Below are positions 47,060 through 54,670 of a DNA stretch of 64,000 nt, piece by piece. Every line of letters starts with the position of its first letter. The stretch's first letter is position 1. Origin of the DNA: Dysgonomonas sp. 520 (GTDB lineage Bacteria; Bacteroidota; Bacteroidia; Bacteroidales; Dysgonomonadaceae). The notes beneath the pieces were generated by a model. That model was given only the letters and a program-made list of their open reading frames with translations, had not been told where the DNA came from and made no database searches. Both the position numbers and the translations under genes were made by a program. The stretch lies in assembly GCF_010501095.1 (NCBI RefSeq), contig NZ_QVMP01000014.1, forward strand, positions 1 to 64,000, read 5' to 3'.

Positions 47060-48346
47060 ATGAATTATCAGGAAACAATAGAATACCTATACAATCGCCT
47101 GCCTGTTTATCAGAATGTGGGAGGAAGCGCATACAAAGAAGGATTGGACAACAGTCTGGCTCTGGATAAATATTTCAATTGTCCGCACAAGGAATACAAG
47201 ACCATTCACGTTGCCGGAACTAACGGAAAAGGCTCAACATCGCATCTTCTGGCGGCAATTTTGCAGCAATCGGGATATAGGGTAGGTCTTTACACTTCGC
47301 CCCATCTGGTAGATTTCAGGGAGCGGATACGCATAAACGGGGAAAAGATTTCGGAGCAATATGTCGTTGATTTTGTAGCCAATCATAAAGAGAACTTCGA
47401 GCCGATATACCCTTCGTTCTTCGAACTGACCATGACGATGGCTTTCCGCTATTTTGCTGATATGAAGGTCGATATAGCTATCGTTGAAGTTGGTTTGGGA
47501 GGCAGGTTAGACAGTACGAATATAATTACCCCCATGCTTTCGGTGATTACGAATATAAGTCTCGATCACACTCAGTTTCTGGGTGATACGCTTGAAAAAA
47601 TAGCAGGAGAAAAGGCAGGAATCATAAAGCCGCAAATCGCCGTCGTAATTGGAGAAGCTGAGGGAGAAGTCCGCAAGGTTTTTGAAGAAAAAGCTAAAAA
47701 GGAACATGCCCCAATCGTTTTTGCACAAGATAATAACCCGATTATTTCCACAGGGAAAGATACGGATGGTTCGTGGATATATCAAACCGAAAGATACCCC
47801 AACCTGAAAGGTGAACTTGGCGGACTGGCGCAGATAAAGAACACGGCAACCGTATTGTGTGCAATTCAAGAATTGCAAAAATCAGGTGTCAATATCGCTG
47901 ACTCTGCCGTTTATTCAGGGTTTTCCGAGGTGGTAGAGCTGACCGGCTTGATGGGCAGGTGGCAGATCATACAGCAAAATAACCCAAAAATAGTTTGCGA
48001 CACGGGGCATAATGTCGGCGGATTTGGATATATAACCGAGCAACTGGCATCGGAAAAATATGCTGCTTTACGAATCGTGCTTGGGATGGTGAATGATAAA
48101 GATATTTCAAAGGTGTTGGCTCTGTTGCCTAAAAATGCCGTTTACTACTTCACCCGTGCAGCCATACAGCGAGCATTGCCCGAAGTTGAATTGCAACAAC
48201 AAGCCGAAAAGTCAGGTCTGAAAGGAGAGGTCTATCCCACCGTAGAGACAGCTATAAAAGCGGCTTTGGATGATGCAAAACCAGAAGATCTGATCTTTAT
48301 TGGGGGGAGCAATTTTGTGGTGGCCGAGGCTCTGCCTTTATTTTAG
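47060..48346 (+). CDS. folC: Folylpolyglutamate / dihydrofolate synthase FolC
   Basis: A 428-residue Mur-ligase-like enzyme. The P-loop GTNGKGST (54-61) follows HVA, and SPHLVDFRERIRING, ELTMTMAFRYF, EVGLGGRLDSTN, ITNISLDHTQFLGDT, GEKAGIIK and CDTGHNVGG are family signatures. It adds glutamate to folate and, in bifunctional forms, makes dihydrofolate from dihydropteroate. The gene follows cls by 25 nt. Confidence 0.95.
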   Translation: MNYQETIEYLYNRLPVYQNVGGSAYKEGLDNSLALDKYFNCPHKEYKTIHVAGTNGKGSTSHLLAAILQQSGYRVGLYTSPHLVDFRERIRINGEKISEQYVVDFVANHKENFEPIYPSFFELTMTMAFRYFADMKVDIAIVEVGLGGRLDSTNIITPMLSVITNISLDHTQFLGDTLEKIAGEKAGIIKPQIAVVIGEAEGEVRKVFEEKAKKEHAPIVFAQDNNPIISTGKDTDGSWIYQTERYPNLKGELGGLAQIKNTATVLCAIQELQKSGVNIADSAVYSGFSEVVELTGLMGRWQIIQQNNPKIVCDTGHNVGGFGYITEQLASEKYAALRIVLGMVNDKDISKVLALLPKNAVYYFTRAAIQRALPEVELQQQAEKSGLKGEVYPTVETAIKAALDDAKPEDLIFIGGSNFVVAEALPLF

Positions 48347-48655
48347 GAATAATTATTGTTCAGATAATTCTTTTTCGATTTCGATTGATGTTTCCATTGA
48401 TTGATTTTCTAAACGAATCGAACAGCCGAAAAGGATTTTCTGATTAGGTATTAAGAAGCTCGGGAAGAGGGTGCAGAAGTTAAATTTTATATAACTGTCA
48501 CTAATATAGCAAATATTGCATATATTTGCGACGAAGATTGATAATTAGATACAAATTTATACAAACTGAGATAGTATCCTTATAGCTGGCTATCCATTTT
48601 CTCGAAAGAGTATTGCCACATATTGATAGTTTGTTAGCTATATATAATAGATAAT
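48347..48655. other. 309-nt gap between folC and AraC gene
   Basis: AT-rich, no gene seen. It includes a TATATTTG box at 48521, a partial ctgtcactaata string at 48495 resembling half of the palindrome found at 49855, and a gcaaata/tatttgc palindrome (48510-48530) overlapping the -7 box. The regulator may control its own synthesis here (inference). Confidence 0.5.
48521..48528 (+). promoter_or_regulatory. Candidate -7 box for the AraC gene
   Basis: TATATTTG fits TAnnTTTG, inside an inverted repeat gcaaata...tatttgc. It implies a leader of about 120 nt. No -33 TTTG at the expected distance. Confidence 0.4.
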
Positions 48656-49507
48656 ATGGATTATTTAAACGATAAAACCCAGAATAATTTTCATAATGAC
48701 GGAACTGAAAAATATTCAATCGAAACTGTTTCTGTGAAAAAAGGGCAGGTTTGGAAATTGAACCTTAAGGAAAGTCAGGTTGTCATTGTAAAAGAAGGGC
48801 AATTAAGTTGTTCTTTTGCGCATTTTGAAGATGAAATGGTTTGCACCGGTAATTTTTTCCTAGTACCTGCCAAATCCGATTTTATTGCAAAAATATTAGA
48901 AGATAGTACCTTTTTCACTATATCTATTGGTAATAAGTTGCACCTGTATAGCAATTTCTCGATAGAAAACCTCCGTAACGAAGATGATGAAAAAAGTAAA
49001 GATCCTGCATTTTTTGTTTTATCCCTCAATAAAATGATGACAGATTTTCTGCATCTGTTGGATATATATCTGCGTAATGGCATGAACAGCCAGGATTTGA
49101 TGGAAATAAAAACAACGGAATTTTTCTACATATTAAGTAATTTTTACGAGAAAAAAGACGTGCAGTCGTTTATGGAACTGTATTTGACCGACGACTTTCA
49201 TTTCCGTGAACAGATATACCTTTGTTTCCGAAAAGTAAGAACAGTGCAGCAGTTGGCCGAACAAACGCATTATAGCTACTCAGGTTTCAATAAGCGTTTC
49301 AAAAAGGTATTCGGAGTTTCGGCCTATTCGTGGATGCAAACACAACGGGCACAGATGATTCTTCAAGAATTGAGCACAACAAACAAGAGTCTGAAAGAAA
49401 TAAGTATAGATTACAGCTTTGTATCTTTGTCTCATTTCAATGGCTTTTGTCACAAAGAGTTAGGGTCTTCTCCTAGCGAAATCAGGAAAAAAAATCTTGT
49501 CGGATAA
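48656..49507 (+). CDS. AraC-family regulator of the surface-protein locus
   Basis: A 283-residue regulator. Residues 1-170 form a cupin-like sensor half (VWKLNLKESQVVIVKEGQ, FFLVPAKSDFIAKI) with a helical linker. Residues about 185-280 hold two helix-turn-helix motifs: TVQQLAEQTHYSYSGFNKRF and SLKEISIDYSFVSLSHFNGF, ending GSSPSEIRKK, the AraC/XylS signature. The regulator at 62298 is a clear paralogue. Both lie beside surface-protein genes and near copies of a GTCACTTA-type palindrome. The effector is unknown. Confidence 0.9.
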   Translation: MDYLNDKTQNNFHNDGTEKYSIETVSVKKGQVWKLNLKESQVVIVKEGQLSCSFAHFEDEMVCTGNFFLVPAKSDFIAKILEDSTFFTISIGNKLHLYSNFSIENLRNEDDEKSKDPAFFVLSLNKMMTDFLHLLDIYLRNGMNSQDLMEIKTTEFFYILSNFYEKKDVQSFMELYLTDDFHFREQIYLCFRKVRTVQQLAEQTHYSYSGFNKRFKKVFGVSAYSWMQTQRAQMILQELSTTNKSLKEISIDYSFVSLSHFNGFCHKELGSSPSEIRKKNLVG

Positions 49508-49815
49508 AACAGAATAAAAAACTCAACCCTTTGTCAGGGTATTCATTGCTGCCTTGTATAAACTTTTCGGGGCAGCCTCACTAACGATCTTATTCTTAAA
49601 ATTATTACAATTAGGGTATTAACAGAATTTCCGCAAAAGGGAGGGGATGTGAATTGGCCTCGATTTTACTCTTTCCACCAACATAAGGTGTATTCCTTAG
49701 TTTATGCCTCGCTTTTTTTAACACATGTATGCAAACGATATCAAAATGATACCGAGAGGATAAAAATATGGAAGTTCAGGACTAATATATGGAATCAGAC
49801 CAATATTTTTTAATT
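49508..49815. other. Gap between AraC gene and surface operon, left part
   Basis: No gene seen. A short hairpin gctgcc...ggcagc (49550-49577) lies about 45 nt after the AraC stop without a T-tract. The rest is AT-rich leader/promoter sequence up to the -7 box at 49816. Confidence 0.45.
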
Positions 49816-49823
49816 TACTTTTG
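49816..49823 (+). promoter_or_regulatory. Candidate -7 box for the surface operon
   Basis: TACTTTTG fits TAnnTTTG. It implies a leader of about 140 nt that contains the palindrome at 49855-49879. No clear -33 TTTG. Confidence 0.4.
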
Positions 49824-49854
49824 TCAAGTTGATTTGTATACGCAAAAAGACAAC

Positions 49855-49879
49855 ATCTGTCACCTAATAAGTGACAGAT
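49855..49879. promoter_or_regulatory. Palindrome with GTCACCTAATAAGTGAC core, copy 1
   Basis: Arms atctgtcac (49855-49863) and gtgacagat (49871-49879) with a 7-nt centre. The 17-bp core recurs at 62290 and 63374. It lies 94 nt before the start at 49973, in the predicted leader, with the AraC gene immediately upstream. It may be an operator or a leader hairpin; no T-tract follows, so it is not a standard terminator. Confidence 0.55.
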
Positions 49880-49972
49880 ATGTTAAAAGGCTTACGACTA
49901 AATGTGTTTTTTTAAACAACAGAAAATGACATTACAAAACAAACTAAACAACCTCAACAAAACTAAAAGATA

Positions 49973-50755
49973 ATGAACAAACAAGCAATATGGCGATTGC
50001 TGCCGATGTTTCTGATGGCTGCTTTCGCATTGAATTTATCGGGACAGGTATCTATTGGCTCCAGTGAACCACCTTCGCCGGCCAGCCTTCTCGAAATAAA
50101 AGACAGAGAAGCAACTGCACCCGTATCGGTTACTGACGCAAACAATGTAACAGCCGAAACAGGAGGTTTGATATTGTCGCGCGTACGGCTAGTTAACCTG
50201 AGAACGCTAGAGCCTTTCATCGCAACCACTGCCACCGAATGGAATGCTGCAAATATCAATAGAACCAAACGTAAACATGCCGGATTGATGGTTTATAATA
50301 TCTATGTCAGTCCATCTTCTGTTACGGATACGGACAAACAATTCGATCTGGGAATTTATGTTTGGGATGGGGAGAAGTGGAGCCAGACTGGTGTAGATTC
50401 GGAAAGCAAAGACAATAAGCGTTGGTTTTATATGCCGGCTTTCAATTTGCCCTTACCCAAGATAACAGGTAGCGGGCCGGATGAAACCTACGATATTTAT
50501 GGGGAATATGCCCGTCAGTTTACCCAATCGGGCAACGCAACATACCGCTCAAACAATGGTAGTTTGGCGCGCATACCATCACCTATAAGCAGTCGTTTGT
50601 ATGCGAAGACCGAACTTGACTATGCTGTTATCTATTATGACGATAGCATTGTTCGGGTAACCGGTATTGACAATAACGGCATTATGTCTTATAAGGTGTT
50701 GGATAACGATCCGGGACCCACCTCTTTCATGAACATTGTATTCATTGTAAAATAG
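49973..50755 (+). CDS. Secreted surface protein A of the AraC locus
   Basis: A 260-residue exported protein. Signal peptide ends NLSGQ, then VSIGSSEPPSPASLLEIKDRE, a variant of the VGIGTxxPxxxALLEI opening seen in many Bacteroidota surface proteins. It shares EPFIATTATEW, HAGLMVYN, IYVWDGEKW, YDIYGEYARQFT and LDYAVIYYDD with the gene at 51303, so the two are paralogues. No lipobox and no T9SS domain. The fold is beta-rich; function unknown, possibly a fibre or adhesion subunit (inference). First gene of a probable operon 49973-52058. Confidence 0.75.
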   Translation: MNKQAIWRLLPMFLMAAFALNLSGQVSIGSSEPPSPASLLEIKDREATAPVSVTDANNVTAETGGLILSRVRLVNLRTLEPFIATTATEWNAANINRTKRKHAGLMVYNIYVSPSSVTDTDKQFDLGIYVWDGEKWSQTGVDSESKDNKRWFYMPAFNLPLPKITGSGPDETYDIYGEYARQFTQSGNATYRSNNGSLARIPSPISSRLYAKTELDYAVIYYDDSIVRVTGIDNNGIMSYKVLDNDPGPTSFMNIVFIVK

Positions 50756-50772
50756 AAATAGAGCGATAACAT

Positions 50773-51243
50773 ATGAAAAAAATAATATTACTATTTAGTC
50801 TATTGATAACCCTTACAAATCTGAATGCCCGAAAAGAAGCAAACGTTTGGAATTTTGAGAGTAGCGAAAAGTCCGATTTGAGCATAAACGAATTGAAGGG
50901 AGCACAGGATATTTGTATAAAATCTTTAAATACCTATTCAGTAGAAATTGTAAAAGGTGCTGGAACCAATGAGGTGGATAAGGTTGTTTGGGATTTTGGT
51001 GATGGCACAACCTATGAAGTTGACAATATTTTGGCAGGCACAAATACATATACCCAGTCTCATTCATACAAAAGGCCGAATCTGTATGTATTGATTGTAA
51101 GAGCATACAGGGCTGATGGTTCTGAATTAGAAAACAGCCTGCAATATTTAAATATTAATGTCAACTCGTGTGTTGTCCCTGTCAACCCGAATATACATTT
51201 TTATACCATCACTGACGACGAGATTCCTCCAAAACCCGATTAA
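50773..51243 (+). CDS. PKD-like secreted protein with NSCVVPVNPNI tail
   Basis: A 156-residue exported protein, signal peptide ending LNAR. The middle has a PKD-like fold (VDKVVWDFGDGTTYEVDN, SHSYKRPNLYVLIVRAYRADG). The end NSCVVPVNPNIHFYTITDDE contains the motif NSCxxPVNxNI, which also ends the adhesin at 52291. It lies 17 nt after surface protein A and 60 nt before its paralogue. Probable structural partner in the same assembly (inference). Confidence 0.7.
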   Translation: MKKIILLFSLLITLTNLNARKEANVWNFESSEKSDLSINELKGAQDICIKSLNTYSVEIVKGAGTNEVDKVVWDFGDGTTYEVDNILAGTNTYTQSHSYKRPNLYVLIVRAYRADGSELENSLQYLNINVNSCVVPVNPNIHFYTITDDEIPPKPD

Positions 51244-51302
51244 GGAGCTTTGAGGTGAATAAAACAGATAGATACTACAAAATAATAAAATCAGATACAA
51301 TT

Positions 51303-52058
51303 ATGAATATTAAGACCAAAATGAAAATAGCGGCCGCTATATTAATGATATTTACCGTAAATATATCTATAAATGCACAAGTGACGGTAGGTTCGGACAA
51401 TCCTGCAGCCAAGGCAGCATTGCTCGAAATTAAAAGTGAGGAAACTACAAATCCTACATCAGTAACTGATGTTACGAACGTAACATCCAGAACTGGAGGC
51501 TTGGGGTTGCCCCGTGTTCAACTCGTAAACACGGGGACCCTGGAGCCGTTTATCGCAACAACGGCTACCGAATGGAGTGCCGGAAACAAAGCATTAACTA
51601 TGATCAAACACGCAGGTCTGATGGTATATAATCTGTCACTTACAAACGGATTCAAACAAGGAATTTATGTTTGGGACGGAGCACAATGGGTAATAGTAAA
51701 GGATGACAACAGCGGAGCTTCGGCCGAACGTTATTTCTACATCCCTTCATTCAATATAGGATTAGGCTCGGTGGGGGCAACAAGCACAGTGAACCTGTAT
51801 GAAGAATACCGCAAACAGTTTACTAAGGCGGGCAACTCTACATTTGTAAGCAACAACGCTTCATTAAATGTAGTTCCGTCTGCCGGACCAGGAGTATTGT
51901 ATACTCCCGATCAGCTTGATTATGTAGTTACCTATTACGACACAGACATATTCGACACAGTTAGTATAAACAATTCAGGAGTTATGACTTATAAGGTTAA
52001 GTCGTTGAACACTACTCCCGGCTCGTATCTGAATGTAGTTTTTGTTGTAAAAGAGTAA
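51303..52058 (+). CDS. Secreted surface protein B, paralogue of protein A
   Basis: About 251 residues when started at MNIKTKMKIAAA; longer starts (51255) lack a proper signal peptide. Signal peptide ends SINAQ, followed by VTVGSDNPAAKAALLEIKSEE. Paralogous to the gene at 49973 across its length: EPFIATTATEW, HAGLMVYN, IYVWDGAQW, VNLYEEYRKQFT, LDYVVTYYDTD and YLNVVFVVK. No lipobox or T9SS domain. The C-terminal NVVFVVKE strand (NIVFIVK in A) is conserved. Function unknown. Confidence 0.75.
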   Translation: MNIKTKMKIAAAILMIFTVNISINAQVTVGSDNPAAKAALLEIKSEETTNPTSVTDVTNVTSRTGGLGLPRVQLVNTGTLEPFIATTATEWSAGNKALTMIKHAGLMVYNLSLTNGFKQGIYVWDGAQWVIVKDDNSGASAERYFYIPSFNIGLGSVGATSTVNLYEEYRKQFTKAGNSTFVSNNASLNVVPSAGPGVLYTPDQLDYVVTYYDTDIFDTVSINNSGVMTYKVKSLNTTPGSYLNVVFVVKE

Positions 52059-52130
52059 CAAGAATATAGTATTTATTGATTTGTTATTGAGAATGTTAAT
52101 GATATCCGATCCGATAAAACTATGAAGTCA

Positions 52131-52270
52131 TCTAGACTTTTTAAATTATACTTAATTTTTGAGTTTTTGTCATGTTGAACGTAGTGAAACATCTAAAAAA
52201 CAGATCCTTCGATACTCTCAGGATGACAAAATTGAATAAAACGAAAAAGTCTAGACGGTTTCTATATAAA
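52131..52270. repeat. Palindromic element with 12-bp inverted ends, copy 5
   Basis: Exact arms tctagacttttt (52131-52142) and aaaaagtctaga (52244-52255) enclose an inner palindrome, ttttgtcatgttgaa to ctcaggatgacaaaa. The right 80 bp are shared with 39957-40037. It is noncoding and lies 21 nt before the adhesin start. Confidence 0.75.
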
Positions 52271-52290
52271 AAAATAAATATGCAAAAAGT

Positions 52291-54582
52291 ATGAAGAAAT
52301 ATATTTTGTTTTCGATTGCCTTCCTTTTTTTTGTTGGCGGTGGGCGATTATTTGCACAACAAGCAACTAGCGCAAGTACCGAGGGTACCGATTTCTGGGT
52401 GTCCTTTGGGGCAAATGGTAGTGCTACTTCTAACAATCTTGGAGGTGCGGCAGACCCGAATCTTACTTTACAGATAAGAATAGTAGCATCAAAAGCAGTA
52501 ACAGGTACTATCACTTTTACGCAAACAAACACTACCGAGTCTTTTTCTGTACCGGCAGGAGGTGTTTTTACCAGAGACCTGTCAGCCACGGAAAGACCCC
52601 TTGCCTATTCAGCTACTACGGGCAGTTCGAACAAATCGATACGGATACAATCGTCGGGTCCTGTTTCGGTTTATGCGCTGCACCAATATTGGGCGGCAGC
52701 AGATGCCACCAATATACTACCCGTGAGTAGGTTAAGTACCAGATACTATCAGGTATCTTACGCATCCAACATCAATGCAGCTGCTTATCACGATGGCTAT
52801 ACTGTTATTGCAACAGAAAATAATACAGCTATTTATGAAAATAAAATTTTGAAAGCAACCTTGCAAAAAGGGCAGGTTTACAGCTATTATGCTACATCAA
52901 ATACGATAGACCTTACGGGCAGATATATTACTGCCAGTAAACCGATAGCCCATTTTGTGACAAACACATTGGCTTTTATACCTAAAGGTAAGGCAGCCGG
53001 AGATATTTTGTATCAGCAACTGATGCCTATAGATGCGTGGGGAAATAAATTTCTGGTGCCTGTATCTTTGCGTAAAATAGAAAGGGTCAGGATTATGGCT
53101 TCACAAAACAATACAGTAATCACTCAGGTTGGAGGTACTATAAAAACGGACGGAGGCGGGTCTAGTTCTTTGACCCTAAATGCCGGTAAATTTGTAGAAT
53201 TGGATGTTACTTCGTCAACAAACGGATGTTATATCTCTTCAAATAAGCCGATCGCCGTATGTTCTTATTTTGTAGGAAATGTTTACGCCAAAGAAACGGG
53301 GGGATATGTATCGGGCGATACCCCTGATAAAAAAGGAGACCCTGCCGAGGCTTGGATTCCTCCTTTCGAACAATCGATAGAGAGTACAACTATCGCCCCC
53401 TTTATCCCAACAGGGGCAACTCAGCTGAGGGAGCACTATGCGTTAATCGTAACCCCTACTGCATCAAAGAACGAAACAAAAGTGGCTTTAGGCTCCGGCG
53501 CATTGCAATCTTTGACGGGAGGCACATGGGCCGATAATGTGGCTTCAGGTCATTCATATTATTCTCTTCCATTGACAGCGGGCGGCGAAACGTCGTATAC
53601 CTTTTCCAATCCGGCTGGTTTGATTGTGTTAGGATATGGACTTGGGTCCGACGAGTCTTATTATTATTTGGCTGGTTCTGCTGCCCGTGATTTGGTTCCG
53701 GCATTTTATGTAAACAATATTCATTTCCAGGATATTGATGGGCAAGAAATTTGTGATGCACCTTATACAATTAAGGGGCTGATAGATGAGAGCGATATCA
53801 GCACAGCTCCCGGTCATGTGAGATGGTCGCTTGATGGTGTTGAGCAGACTACCGTACAAGATCAGCTGTTGTGGAGTATCCCGAATCTGAGCAATGGAGA
53901 GCATACAATAACAATGAGGGTGGTTAGTTCTTCGGGTACTGAAAAGCTTCTTACTACTACATTTAAGGTAAATTGTGTAGTTGAAACGGTTGATGCTGTT
54001 GACGATTATACGTCCACATCATCGGGTGCAATTAGCAGTTTACCCGTAAAAATAGATATATTGGCAAATGACGATTTAGGGTCATGCGGTGTTTCAAATA
54101 TATCCTTGTCTTTAGATAACTCGGCATTGCCTCAACATGGTACGGTGACAATAGACGCTAATAAAAAGCTCATTTATACTCCGGCTCTAGGGTATGAGGG
54201 TATAGATGCTTTCAGATATATTATAGATTGTAATGGGGTTTCCGATGTGGCAACAGTGTATGTTGTTGTGACAAAGATACCGGACAATATTACACCCGAA
54301 GCACAAGATGTATGTATAGGTGAGGCAAAAGCAATGATATTTAATTTCAGCTTGATGAATGGGGCATACCAGTGGCAAATAAGTTTCGATAATTCCACAT
54401 GGTCAGACATAACGGGTGCTACTTCAAAAAATTATACTATTACTGACCAAAAAGTCGGAGTAGTTTATTATCGGGCTATAGTCAGCAATGGAGCGCAAAC
54501 GGTTACAAGTCAATCTGCGCGCGTCAAAATAAATTCATGTATACTACCGGTTAATCACAATATCAGTGTGATGAAATATTGA
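52291..54582 (+). CDS. IgGFc-binding-like modular adhesin
   Basis: A 763-residue exported protein. Signal peptide ends RLFAQ. Residues about 25-450 match the IgGFc-binding-type domain of Bacteroidota surface proteins (EGTDFWVSFGAN, PVSVYALHQYW, YHDGYTVIATENNTAIYEN, ITASKPIAHFVTN, SSNKPIAVCSYFVGN, HYALIVTPTASKNETKVAL). A domain of unknown type follows, then a cadherin-like tandem-type domain (AVDDYTSTSSGA, IDILANDDLG, YEGIDAFRYII), then an Ig-like domain (YQWQISFDNSTWSDITGAT). The tail NSCILPVNHNISVMKY carries the same NSCxxPVNxNI motif as the protein at 50773. A surface adhesin role is inferred from the domains. Confidence 0.8.
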   Translation: MKKYILFSIAFLFFVGGGRLFAQQATSASTEGTDFWVSFGANGSATSNNLGGAADPNLTLQIRIVASKAVTGTITFTQTNTTESFSVPAGGVFTRDLSATERPLAYSATTGSSNKSIRIQSSGPVSVYALHQYWAAADATNILPVSRLSTRYYQVSYASNINAAAYHDGYTVIATENNTAIYENKILKATLQKGQVYSYYATSNTIDLTGRYITASKPIAHFVTNTLAFIPKGKAAGDILYQQLMPIDAWGNKFLVPVSLRKIERVRIMASQNNTVITQVGGTIKTDGGGSSSLTLNAGKFVELDVTSSTNGCYISSNKPIAVCSYFVGNVYAKETGGYVSGDTPDKKGDPAEAWIPPFEQSIESTTIAPFIPTGATQLREHYALIVTPTASKNETKVALGSGALQSLTGGTWADNVASGHSYYSLPLTAGGETSYTFSNPAGLIVLGYGLGSDESYYYLAGSAARDLVPAFYVNNIHFQDIDGQEICDAPYTIKGLIDESDISTAPGHVRWSLDGVEQTTVQDQLLWSIPNLSNGEHTITMRVVSSSGTEKLLTTTFKVNCVVETVDAVDDYTSTSSGAISSLPVKIDILANDDLGSCGVSNISLSLDNSALPQHGTVTIDANKKLIYTPALGYEGIDAFRYIIDCNGVSDVATVYVVVTKIPDNITPEAQDVCIGEAKAMIFNFSLMNGAYQWQISFDNSTWSDITGATSKNYTITDQKVGVVYYRAIVSNGAQTVTSQSARVKINSCILPVNHNISVMKY

Positions 54583-54609
54583 TTTATGTAAGAAAGAAGT
54601 GATGAAAAG

Positions 54610-54651
54610 GGGTGTGTCAGAAAGAGTCTCAACTGACGCACCCTTTTGTTT
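54610..54651 (+). terminator. Terminator between convergent adhesin and S46 genes
   Basis: Arms gggtgtgtcag (54610-54620) and ctgacgcaccc (54633-54643) pair with one G-T wobble, followed by ttttgttt. It lies 28 nt after the adhesin stop and 20 nt from the S46 stop, so it may serve both strands. Confidence 0.75.
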
Positions 54652-54670
54652 AGTTGATTTAATCAGTGTT

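Noticed and set aside
48347-48655. tRNA or riboswitch in the gap before the AraC gene
   Set aside because: No cloverleaf, no CCA-adjacent acceptor stem and no known aptamer core could be seen.
49550-49577. Terminator after the first AraC gene
   Set aside because: The gctgcc/ggcagc stem is short with a 16-nt loop and is not followed by a T-tract.
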